From Shewanella olleyana (GTDB taxonomy: Bacteria > Pseudomonadota > Gammaproteobacteria > Enterobacterales > Shewanellaceae), in NCBI RefSeq assembly GCF_023283825.1, contig NZ_JAKILD010000002.1, forward strand, positions 124,001 to 188,000: a stretch of 64,000 bases of DNA, read 5' to 3'. Below the pieces are notes generated by a model that had not been told where the DNA came from, did no database searches, and saw only the letters and a program-made list of their open reading frames with translations. Shown one piece after another: positions 56,625 through 64,000 of the stretch. How positions within the stretch are numbered: the stretch's first letter is position 1; the number at the start of each line of letters is the position of its first letter. The translations under genes were made by a program, and so were the position numbers.

Positions 56625-56841
56625 TCTACATTGTAAAAACTCTGTGCGCAATATTTTATTAACAAGATAACCTGGGTGAATTAATTTTTTAGTTTTATAA
56701 ATTAATCCATTAATTTTGAAGTTTCCTTGTTACGTGGATTGATATCATGAAGAGAATACACTGATAAACAATAGATTACATGATGTTATAAATGTTTACT
56801 TTGGTTGTTTTCTAAAATTCCCGATCATTTTTAATAGTAAA

Positions 56842-56851
56842 TTGTTAACAA
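56842..56851. promoter_or_regulatory. TTGTTAACAA palindrome (copy 9), before the MFS operon
   Basis: Perfect palindrome, extended AATTGTTAACAATAG, 169 bp before the transporter ATG. Confidence 0.68.
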
Positions 56852-57020
56852 TAGTTGCTTGTGGGAAACACTTAGTGCTAATGTGATGTTAAATGTATGT
56901 AAGTTCTGTTTGGTGTTGTTTAAGTGCTACATAGGCCAATTAGGTGATAGTTGATAAGTTTCAATGCACTGGCAGAACAAACGTCAATAGCTAATCAAAA
57001 TAACAGTGGAAGTATTTAAA

Positions 57021-58670
57021 ATGACCAGAAGTCATAGTGTTTTGTATTGTGCACTCGTGGTAGCGTTAGGTGGGTTTATTTTCGGATTAGACGCTGCGTT
57101 AATATCTGGCACGGTCAGATTTGTCACTAATGAGTTTGGATTATCTGATTTACAGGTTGGTACCGTAGTCAGCGCTCCTGGCTTCGGGGTTATTTTTGCC
57201 TTAATGGTGACCGGATTTATTTGTGACAAAATTGGCCGAAAGCAAACCTTAGTTATCATTTCATTTATCTATATTATTTCAGCCGTGATGTCAGTACTGG
57301 CTACAAGTTTTGAATCTCTAGTTATTGCTAGGTTCATCGGTGGCTTAGCTTTTACTTCTTTGTCTGTTGCTGCGATGTACATTGGTGAAATCGCGCCGTC
57401 TCATTTAAGAGGAAAACTCGTTTCTATCATTCAAATAAACATCGTTGTTGGTTTGTCGATTGCTTATTTCGCAAATTACGCCATTTTAGAATTCTCCGAA
57501 AGTCAGCATCCATTAGTGTCCACCTTAGGGCTTGATATATATACGTGGCGCTGGATGCTCGGTATTGAAATTTTACCTGCTGTTATCTGGTTCTGCCTTT
57601 TACTCAACGTTCCTCAAAGCCCTCGTTGGCTAGTCATGAAACAAAAAGATAAAAAGGCAAGAAAAATAATCAAGCAATTTAACCAGTTAGCTAATCGTGG
57701 CATTCATTCTGATGAGCAGTGTGAGCAAGAAATTGCCGATATTAAAGCAAGTTTAAATAACCACCAAGGAAAACAGACTCTATTTGAATTATTTAAAAGC
57801 TTGTTTGATACCAAAGTCAGAAGTGCAATGATCATTGCTCTGACGATTGCCGTTGTCCAACAGATAACCGGTATCAATGCGATTATGTTTTATGCGCCAA
57901 CCGTCTTCGAACAGTTAGGTATTGGGACGGACGCTGCTTTCTTCCAAGCGGTTATAGTGGGACTAGTCAGTATTATTTTTACTATTGTGGCGATATTACT
58001 CATTGACCGTTTAGGCAGAAGGCCCTTGGTTATTTGGGGCTTGGCCACAGCCACAATCAGTTTGTTTGCATGTTATTGGGGCTTCAGTCAGGCAACTTAT
58101 ACGCTGAATGAAATGCAAATCAGTGAACTAATAGAACAGCATTCATTGGTTGATATAAGTTCTATGGCAAACATTATTTATCAAAGCGACGTTGAGTTTA
58201 AGGATGCATTGATTAATTTAATGGGAGCTTCAGAGGCTAAGTTATATGAAAGCCAACTGCTTCAAAGTGCGGCAAATATCAATGTTAATCTTATTATAGC
58301 TGGGGTGATTGGTTTTATCGCCGCTTTTCACTTCTCAATAGGTCCAATTATGTGGGTGTTATTTTCAGAAATTTTTCCAACTCATATACGTGGTATCGCT
58401 ATTCCTGTATTTGCTTTTATTGCAAGTTTTGTTAGCTATTTGGTGCAACAATTTTTTCCTTGGCAGTTAAGCGTATTTGGGGCCGATGAAATATTCTTGT
58501 TTTACGCTATCTGCGGTGCGATTGGTTTTGTGTTGTTATATAAAATTATGCCCGAAACTAAAAATAAATCGATTGAAGACATAGCTAATTTGTTATCTAA
58601 GCCAGATATCGCTTCGAATAATGAAGCTCCAATCACTAAAGCGACTCCTTTAGAGAAGAGTGAAGCATAA
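57021..58670 (+). CDS. MFS sugar porter
   Basis: A 549-residue inner-membrane transporter of the sugar porter family, with about twelve membrane segments. Signature motifs are DKIGRKQ in loop 2-3, PQSPRWLVMK, and DRLGRRP in loop 8-9, plus QQITGIN in the seventh helix. A 65-residue insert (about residues 356-420) between two late helices is longer than in most family members. It probably carries galactose, anhydrogalactose or neoagarobiose by proton symport. The ATG at 57021 is preceded by GTGGAAG; it is 2 bp upstream of the kinase gene. Confidence 0.88.
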   Translation: MTRSHSVLYCALVVALGGFIFGLDAALISGTVRFVTNEFGLSDLQVGTVVSAPGFGVIFALMVTGFICDKIGRKQTLVIISFIYIISAVMSVLATSFESLVIARFIGGLAFTSLSVAAMYIGEIAPSHLRGKLVSIIQINIVVGLSIAYFANYAILEFSESQHPLVSTLGLDIYTWRWMLGIEILPAVIWFCLLLNVPQSPRWLVMKQKDKKARKIIKQFNQLANRGIHSDEQCEQEIADIKASLNNHQGKQTLFELFKSLFDTKVRSAMIIALTIAVVQQITGINAIMFYAPTVFEQLGIGTDAAFFQAVIVGLVSIIFTIVAILLIDRLGRRPLVIWGLATATISLFACYWGFSQATYTLNEMQISELIEQHSLVDISSMANIIYQSDVEFKDALINLMGASEAKLYESQLLQSAANINVNLIIAGVIGFIAAFHFSIGPIMWVLFSEIFPTHIRGIAIPVFAFIASFVSYLVQQFFPWQLSVFGADEIFLFYAICGAIGFVLLYKIMPETKNKSIEDIANLLSKPDIASNNEAPITKATPLEKSEA

Positions 58671-58672
58671 AG

Positions 58673-59617
58673 ATGAAAACAATATTGGCTATCGGTGAAT
58701 GCATGATGGAATTGATAGAACACTCACCTAATTTATTAAATCGCTCTTATGCTGGCGATACCTATAATGCACTGGTTTATGCTAAACGGTTTAACCCGCA
58801 ACTTGATTGTCAGTTTTTCACTGCTGTTGGTGAGGATGCGATAAGCCATACGATGATTAAAGCTTGGCAGTCTCATCAATTAAATACTGACAAAGTAATA
58901 ACTACTGATGACTCAACGATTGGAATATACGCTATAGCAACGGATGACAAAGGTGAAAGAAGTTTTAGTTACTGGCGTAATGATTCCGCAGCCACACAAA
59001 TGATGAGTTTATTACCATTAGATCTTTTACTTAAAAAACTAGGTAATACGGACACGGTTTTCTTTAGTGGTATTACCTTAGGGATTTTATCTGAAGAAGA
59101 TAAACATGTTTTATTATCTTTGACTAAAAGCATGCGTGAACAAGGAGCAACAATAGCATTTGATCCTAACTACCGAGTTGCAATGTGGAAAGGGGCTGAA
59201 CATGCAAAGCTCTGGTTAGAGCGAGCATATCAGCATAGTGACATTGTTTTACCTGGTTTAGATGAACATCAATTATTATTTGATCACCAGTCACCCATTG
59301 ATGTAATGCTGTACTGCCAGCAATTAGGTGCAACTGAAATAATTATTAAAAGTGGTGAGCAAGGCACACTCGCATATCAATGTGGTGAATTAATAGCTCA
59401 TGAAACATTTATTGCAGCACCTATTCAAGTTGACTCCACCGCGGCAGGCGATTCGTTCGCGGGGACATATTTAGCTTCTAGACTCAGTGGCTATGGTATC
59501 GAAGATGCTTTAGTCAATGCCTGCAATGTAGCAAGAGTAGTCGTTCAGCATCCTGGTGCCATTATCGACAATAAACATTATTGCGCAGTTGTAACCAGCA
59601 ATAAAAAAGTGATTTAA
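58673..59617 (+). CDS. kdgK: PfkB-family kinase, probable 2-keto-3-deoxygluconate kinase
   Basis: The 314-residue ribokinase-like protein has the GECMMEL start, FDPNYR, and the PfkB signature [11 protein letters not shown] with the catalytic Asp. It resembles KdgK, which phosphorylates 2-keto-3-deoxy-D-gluconate. That is the product of the anhydrogalactose operon as assigned above, and KDPG aldolase would then give pyruvate and glyceraldehyde-3-phosphate. No aldolase gene is in the window. It is second in the MFS-kinase-GH117-PhoD group. Confidence 0.87.
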   Translation: MKTILAIGECMMELIEHSPNLLNRSYAGDTYNALVYAKRFNPQLDCQFFTAVGEDAISHTMIKAWQSHQLNTDKVITTDDSTIGIYAIATDDKGERSFSYWRNDSAATQMMSLLPLDLLLKKLGNTDTVFFSGITLGILSEEDKHVLLSLTKSMREQGATIAFDPNYRVAMWKGAEHAKLWLERAYQHSDIVLPGLDEHQLLFDHQSPIDVMLYCQQLGATEIIIKSGEQGTLAYQCGELIAHETFIAAPIQVDSTAAGDSFAGTYLASRLSGYGIEDALVNACNVARVVVQHPGAIIDNKHYCAVVTSNKKVI

Positions 59618-59651
59618 CAGTACAAATAAATATCCAGTTTTGGGAAATGAT

Positions 59652-60749
59652 ATGAATGCAACTAAGTCATTAAGCCGTGCCAGCCAACGTGCAATAGAAC
59701 GCGGTTACGATAGCCAACCATCAGACTGGATGGTGGAATTTGATGTGAGTCCTTTGAAAGGTGATTTTGCTTTTGAGGAAGGTGTTATCAGGCGTGACCC
59801 ATCTTCTGTTATAGAAGTTGATGGGGTATTTCATTGCTGGTACACAAAAGGTGAAGGGGAAACCGTTGGTTTTGGATCAGATAATATCAATGACAAAGTG
59901 TTTCCTTGGGATTTGACAGAGGTTTGGCATGCAACTTCTACAGACGGAGACACATGGAAAGAGCAAGGCGTAGCAATAACGCGAGGCGCGAGTGGAAACT
60001 ATGATGACAGAGCAATATTTACACCTGAAGTGCTCGCACATCAAGGCCGCTATTACCTAGTTTATCAAACCGTTATGACCCCATATACCAATAGGCAGTA
60101 TGAACACATTGCGCTAGCAAGCGCCGATAGTCCATTTGGACCTTGGTCTAAATCTGCTGCGCCAATTCTCAGTCCTAGTAAAGATGGTGTTTGGCGCGGT
60201 GATGAAGACAACCGTTTTCATGTACTGAGTAAAGGTAGTTTTGACAGTCATAAAGTTCATGACCCTTGCTTGTTATTTTTTAATGACAAGTTTTATCTTT
60301 ATTATAAAGGTGAAACTATGGGCGAAGAAATGAATTTTGGTGGCCGTGAAATAAAACACGGTGTAGCAGTAGCTGATAATGTTACTGGCCCCTATATAAA
60401 GTCTGAACTTAACCCGATTTCAAATAGTGGACATGAGGTGGTGGTTTGGAACTACCAAGGCGGTATTGCAACGTTATTAACCACCGATGGCCCTGAAAAA
60501 AATACTATCCAGTTTGCACAAGATGGGATTAATTTTGATATTAAAGCGCACATTAAAGGCGCGCCAGAAGCCATAGGCTTGTATCGCGATCCTAATTTTA
60601 CCGAGCAGTCCCAATCAAAGCTTGCTAAACCCGGTCTATCTTGGGGGCTTTGCCATAAGTATGACCCTAGCTGGAACTGGAATTTTATTTGCCGTTTTAC
60701 AATAAAACGGCAAGTACTTGATGCGGGGACTTTTCAAAACAGTAACTGA
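59652..60749 (+). CDS. GH117 alpha-1,3-neoagarobiose hydrolase
   Basis: This enzyme releases 3,6-anhydro-L-galactose from the non-reducing end of neoagarobiose and neoagaro-oligosaccharides, giving the two monosaccharides used by the rest of the locus. The 365-residue protein is a five-bladed propeller; the acidic residues are expected in RRDPS (about 48), HDPC (about 203) and GHEVVVW (about 261). It has no signal peptide or lipobox, so it acts in the cytoplasm, after import. The ATG at 59652 has GGGAAA before it; a TTG four codons earlier is disfavoured. Confidence 0.92.
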   Translation: MNATKSLSRASQRAIERGYDSQPSDWMVEFDVSPLKGDFAFEEGVIRRDPSSVIEVDGVFHCWYTKGEGETVGFGSDNINDKVFPWDLTEVWHATSTDGDTWKEQGVAITRGASGNYDDRAIFTPEVLAHQGRYYLVYQTVMTPYTNRQYEHIALASADSPFGPWSKSAAPILSPSKDGVWRGDEDNRFHVLSKGSFDSHKVHDPCLLFFNDKFYLYYKGETMGEEMNFGGREIKHGVAVADNVTGPYIKSELNPISNSGHEVVVWNYQGGIATLLTTDGPEKNTIQFAQDGINFDIKAHIKGAPEAIGLYRDPNFTEQSQSKLAKPGLSWGLCHKYDPSWNWNFICRFTIKRQVLDAGTFQNSN

Positions 60750-60838
60750 ACACCGTTTAATTATTAGGTCTTATTGTTGAAGACTTAAGTATGCAATTCA
60801 AGTAAGTGGCTAATTAAAATAAGAAAAATGAGGTAGTT

Positions 60839-63208
60839 ATGGATAGACGAAGTTTTATAAAACTGTCGGCGTTAGCAACAGGAAGCATGCTGTTTCCGAC
60901 ACAAGCAGCAAGAGCTGCTGCTAATAGACACTCATTAACGCAAACCGTGCCCATTGAAATATTGCCAAACAATGTTCAACGCCCTTGGCTTGGCAAAGCA
61001 TTTTGGGGGAATCGTTTGCAAGATTGGCGTTTGAATGCTGGTAGAATTGAATGTATTCGCGGAGATCGCGGCTTTGAAATGCGTACGGTGTCTATTTTAA
61101 CTCGCCAACTCAACGACGCGCAAAAGCCTGCACGTATTAAAGCTAAAGTCAGTAATTTAAAGCCGACTAAATCGGGTTTTTGTGGCTTCTTATTAGGGGC
61201 AGGTGCAGATAAACTTGATTACCGTGCTAGTGCGTTAATTCAACGTGCTTCTGGAAAAAATGGCGGCTTTATGGCAGTCATTAATGATAAAGGTGAGCTA
61301 AGTTTTAGAGACTTTTCTGACACAAAAAAACCACTGGCTTTCGAAAAAGTAGTTAGAACCAATTCCGTAAACATTGGCCATCTTCATGACCGTGAAATTA
61401 TTCTAGATTGCCATATTGATCCAGTATCAAATAATAACTTTGATATACGTCTAGTGGCCATAGACAGTAAAACCAACAAAGAATTAGGCTTTATTGTGCG
61501 TACTGGGGTGCCAAGTTCTGAGTTACTTGGCGGAGTTATGTTGTTGTCATCAATGCCATCTAAACAAAGCGGCGCAAGATGGGCGTTTGAAGATATACAG
61601 TCCGGTGGTGAAAAGCTGTCTAAATTCGATGACAGAGGATTAGGGCCGGTTATTGGTTGTATGCATAGCCTGAATAAATCGGTATTAAAGCTAAGCGCAC
61701 AATTTATGCCTGTTGCTGATAATGAATATCGCAACGTTACACTTGAATACCGACAATCATCAAACAGCGAATGGCGATCTACTACTTCACAAATTGAACC
61801 GGGTTATGTGATTCAATTTAGAGTAGAAGGTTGGGATAACGCTCAACAATATGATTATCGTGTTGTTAGCCATGAAAATGACCAAATAGATGTGTTATAT
61901 CAAGGTCAAATCTTGAAAGACCCTGGTCAGTCTAAGCCGTTATCGATTGCGTTATATTCTTGTTTAGTCGCAACAAATTTGTCATTAGATATTGAGCACT
62001 ATAAAACTCGTTTAAAACAAGAAAAGTTATTAGGTCGTTTTGGACCTGAAAACATTTTATTTCCACATAGTGAACTTGTGGACAATTGCAACAGCCATGA
62101 TCCTGATATGTATGTTTTTTGTGGTGACCAATATTATGAAGCTACGCCAACCCAAGTATGGCGAGGTAGACCCGATTCTCATTTAGATATGTTGTATCGC
62201 TGGTATTTGTGGTATTGGACATTTAGAGATTCAATCCGCAATAAACCCTCCATATTGTTAGCTGATGACCACGATGTATTACAAGGAAACTTGTGGGGCG
62301 TAGGGGGAAGAGACCCTGTGGTACTTGAGGGCGAAAAACGCACTGAAGAAGACGGCGGTTATATGGAGACCAAAGCGCTCGTTAAAATGGTTTATCGAAT
62401 GCAGCATGGGCATAATCCTGATGCTTATGATTCCACACCAATAGAGCATGATATCCCCGTGACTTATGGTGTTTTTGTGTACGGTGGTGTCAGTTTTGCT
62501 TTAGTGGAAGACCGAAAATTTAAATCGCGACGTAATACAAAAATTAACCCGCTACATACTCAGGGTGAGCTGTTAGGTCATCGCCAGGAGCAGTTTTTAC
62601 GTGCATGGGCTGATATGGATAATGAGTTGCCTAAGGTGTGCATTGCATCGTCTATTTGGGGCTCTCCACAAACTAAGAGTAATTTAGAGCCATTATTAGA
62701 TTATGATTCAAATGGATACCCGCCTGATGGCAGAACTCGCGCGGTTAAGTTAATTAAAGATGCTGGTGCTGTTGTGATTTGTGGCGATCAACATTTACCT
62801 ATGATGGCAAAACAAGGTCTTGATACCTTTGATGATGGACCGCTATTTTTTGCCGGTCCTGCCGCTGCAGCTTTCTGGCAGCGTTGGTTTGAAGGGTTAG
62901 ATAAGTTGGATAACCAATTTAATAAAGACCCTAACACCGGTAACTTTACAGATACCTTTGGCAATAAAATGCGCGTATTGGCTGTGGCAAATCCGAAAGT
63001 GACTTATGATGACTTTAAGCAACAAACCAATAATTCATGGAGTAACTTTTTGGCAGACCGTTCACTAAAAAGTGAAGGATACGGCATTGTAAAGGTTGAC
63101 CATAAAGCCCAACAGTTTGAGTTTGAATGTTGGGAGTGGAATATCGACCCGAGTAAAGGAAAGCAATTTCCTGGCTGGCCTTATATTCATAAATTTGAAC
63201 AGGCTTAA
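60839..63208 (+). CDS. Tat-exported PhoD-like metallophosphoesterase
   Basis: The 789-residue protein begins MDRRSFIKLSA, a twin-arginine signal. A beta-rich region (about residues 40-300) precedes the catalytic domain. The domain keeps the PhoD metal motifs GDQYYEA (about 428), DDHDVLQGN (about 475), EDRKFKSRR and GDQHLP (about 648). PhoD enzymes are alkaline phosphatases or phosphodiesterases. Here it ends an operon of agar-sugar genes, starting 89 bp after GH117. That is an odd setting for a phosphatase, so its substrate is open. A role on a phosphate or other ester of the algal matrix is possible but not shown. Confidence 0.82.
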   Translation: MDRRSFIKLSALATGSMLFPTQAARAAANRHSLTQTVPIEILPNNVQRPWLGKAFWGNRLQDWRLNAGRIECIRGDRGFEMRTVSILTRQLNDAQKPARIKAKVSNLKPTKSGFCGFLLGAGADKLDYRASALIQRASGKNGGFMAVINDKGELSFRDFSDTKKPLAFEKVVRTNSVNIGHLHDREIILDCHIDPVSNNNFDIRLVAIDSKTNKELGFIVRTGVPSSELLGGVMLLSSMPSKQSGARWAFEDIQSGGEKLSKFDDRGLGPVIGCMHSLNKSVLKLSAQFMPVADNEYRNVTLEYRQSSNSEWRSTTSQIEPGYVIQFRVEGWDNAQQYDYRVVSHENDQIDVLYQGQILKDPGQSKPLSIALYSCLVATNLSLDIEHYKTRLKQEKLLGRFGPENILFPHSELVDNCNSHDPDMYVFCGDQYYEATPTQVWRGRPDSHLDMLYRWYLWYWTFRDSIRNKPSILLADDHDVLQGNLWGVGGRDPVVLEGEKRTEEDGGYMETKALVKMVYRMQHGHNPDAYDSTPIEHDIPVTYGVFVYGGVSFALVEDRKFKSRRNTKINPLHTQGELLGHRQEQFLRAWADMDNELPKVCIASSIWGSPQTKSNLEPLLDYDSNGYPPDGRTRAVKLIKDAGAVVICGDQHLPMMAKQGLDTFDDGPLFFAGPAAAAFWQRWFEGLDKLDNQFNKDPNTGNFTDTFGNKMRVLAVANPKVTYDDFKQQTNNSWSNFLADRSLKSEGYGIVKVDHKAQQFEFECWEWNIDPSKGKQFPGWPYIHKFEQA

Positions 63209-63255
63209 CTGCAGATTCCGGCAAAAGCGTTGCCAGAATGATTATAAATCCGTTA

Positions 63256-63295
63256 CCCTCGAGATCTTTTATCGAGGGCAGCTTTTTATTTTTCA
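63256..63295 (+). terminator. Terminator after the PhoD-like gene
   Basis: CCCTCGA/TCGAGGG hairpin with a nine-base loop, followed by a T-rich run. It lies 48 bp past the stop and closes the MFS-kinase-GH117-PhoD group. Confidence 0.8.
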
Positions 63296-63694
63296 GGCAC
63301 CTTAATTGCAACAATTGCGCTACATTGGTAGCGGCCGCTTTGGATTGTTTTTGTATGATTAATTCATAAAATGCAACCAAAAATCATATTCCCCTTCGCA
63401 AGATAATTAACAATACCGTTACAATTCCTCATCTGTTAAAATTAAATTCACAACAGTAAGTATTATTTTAAATCATAGACTTAAGCCTAGTTTGAGTGAG
63501 TGGTTATGTAAGCGTTTAGCGAAGTAAATAAACGAATATCAGATAAAATAATAAAAAAAATATTGAAGATTGTTAACAAAATTATGTTGACACAACTTCT
63601 CTAGTTGAGTAGTGTTTACAAACAGGGTTGCAACATTATATTAACTTTAGCGGCTCAGGTTAGGCAGAAACTAAACGCTCTTGGGGGAGTAAAC
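63296..63694. other. Upstream region of the second TonB receptor
   Basis: About 400 bp of AT-rich sequence with one palindrome copy at 63570-63579. A promoter candidate follows (TTGACA at 63587 with TAGTGT 17 bp on). GGGGGAG lies before the receptor ATG. Confidence 0.55.
63570..63579 (+). promoter_or_regulatory. TTGTTAACAA palindrome (copy 10), before second TonB receptor
   Basis: Perfect palindrome lying 8 bp upstream of a TTGACA -35 candidate, a position just ahead of the promoter. Confidence 0.68.
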
Positions 63695-64000
63695 ATGCCA
63701 ATTAAAACGACAAGCTATAAATACAGTCCGGTTTGCATAGCTTTGCTTGCTGCAATGTCTATGCAAGTGACTGCAGAGGAAGCTTCTGATAATAATGCAG
63801 AAGAAATGGAAGTTATTCAGGTTAAAGGATTAAAAAGTAGTTTAAAAAAATCAATTAATGACAAACGCTTTTCAGAAAATTTAACAGACTCAATTAACGC
63901 CGAAGATATTGGTAAATCTACAGACCAAAATATTGCTGATGCATTATCTCGTGTAACCGGTGTTACAGTTCAGTCAGTTGACGGTGAAGGTTCAAGGATT
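63695..64000 (+). CDS. Second TonB-dependent receptor (cut by window end)
   Basis: Only the first 102 codons are present. The signal peptide (CIALLAAMSMQVTAEE) and the segment MEVIQVKGLKSSLKKSI are like those of the first receptor. The plug motif starts DSINAEDIGKSTDQN and continues with VTGVTVQSVDGEG. The receptor therefore belongs to the same class and is a likely partner in uptake of agar sugars. The ATG at 63695 follows GGGGGAG; the rest lies beyond the window. Confidence 0.9.
   Translation, partial: MPIKTTSYKYSPVCIALLAAMSMQVTAEEASDNNAEEMEVIQVKGLKSSLKKSINDKRFSENLTDSINAEDIGKSTDQNIADALSRVTGVTVQSVDGEGSRI

Larger units (their letters stand above)
56570..57020. other. Divergent control region of GH50 and MFS operon
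   Basis: 451 bp of AT-rich sequence with two perfect palindromes, one for each direction. No gene is seen. GGAAG lies before the MFS ATG. Confidence 0.5.

Noticed and set aside
63015..63380. 121-codon minus-strand frame over the end of the PhoD-like gene
   Set aside because: It overlaps the PhoD-like gene and its terminator and has no recognisable features.
1..64000. Insertion sequence, prophage or integrase genes explaining acquisition of the agar locus
   Set aside because: No transposase, integrase, tRNA-flanking repeat or phage gene was recognised in the window.

Overview
The window is AT-rich chromosomal DNA from a marine gammaproteobacterium, most likely a Shewanella. The gene order efp-earP, fldA-ybfE-DUF2788-ybfF, seqA-pgm, followed by a membrane-bound [NiFe]-hydrogenase operon with its hyp genes, matches what I know of Shewanella core chromosomes. 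The genus is inferred from gene order and protein flavour; no search was run.

Region 1 (1-6.6 kb) is core housekeeping. It holds EF-P with its arginine-rhamnosylating enzyme EarP, long-chain flavodoxin, small conserved genes, the replication-initiation sequestration protein SeqA and phosphoglucomutase. Region 2 (6.6-19.1 kb) is one minus-strand block for periplasmic [NiFe] hydrogenase: hyaA-hyaB-hyaC-hyaD, a divergent HypF-like gene, hypF, then hypB-C-D-E-A. It has two FNR-type promoter sites with the same geometry, one before hyaA and one before hypB. Region 3 (19.4-27.3 kb) carries a secreted Asp-box propeller protein, a DUF465 protein and an RND efflux pair.

Region 4 (27.8-64 kb, running off the right edge) is an agar utilisation locus. 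Outer-membrane or secreted beta-agarases (two GH50, one GH86 and one GH16 with a CBM13-like domain) would cut agarose to neoagaro-oligosaccharides. TonB-dependent receptors (one complete, one cut by the window end) would import them, and a signal-less GH117 neoagarobiose hydrolase would split neoagarobiose in the cytoplasm. The galactose half is served by galE, galT and galK. The 3,6-anhydro-L-galactose half is served by a four-gene operon (anhydrogalactonate cycloisomerase, zinc dehydrogenase, KduD-like SDR, aldehyde dehydrogenase) plus a 2-keto-3-deoxygluconate kinase. An MFS sugar porter, a Tat-exported PhoD-like phosphoesterase, a flavin-dependent halogenase-like protein, a SapC protein, an FG-GAP/VCBS protein and an SMP-30 lipoprotein are embedded among them.

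The strongest unlisted signal is a perfect 10-bp palindrome, TTGTTAACAA. I find ten copies, all between 30 and 64 kb and all in gaps between agar or galactose genes, including one upstream of the locus's only regulator, a GntR/FadR-type protein. I infer that this is the operator of a local agar/galactose regulon. No transposases, CRISPR arrays, rRNAs or tRNAs were recognised.
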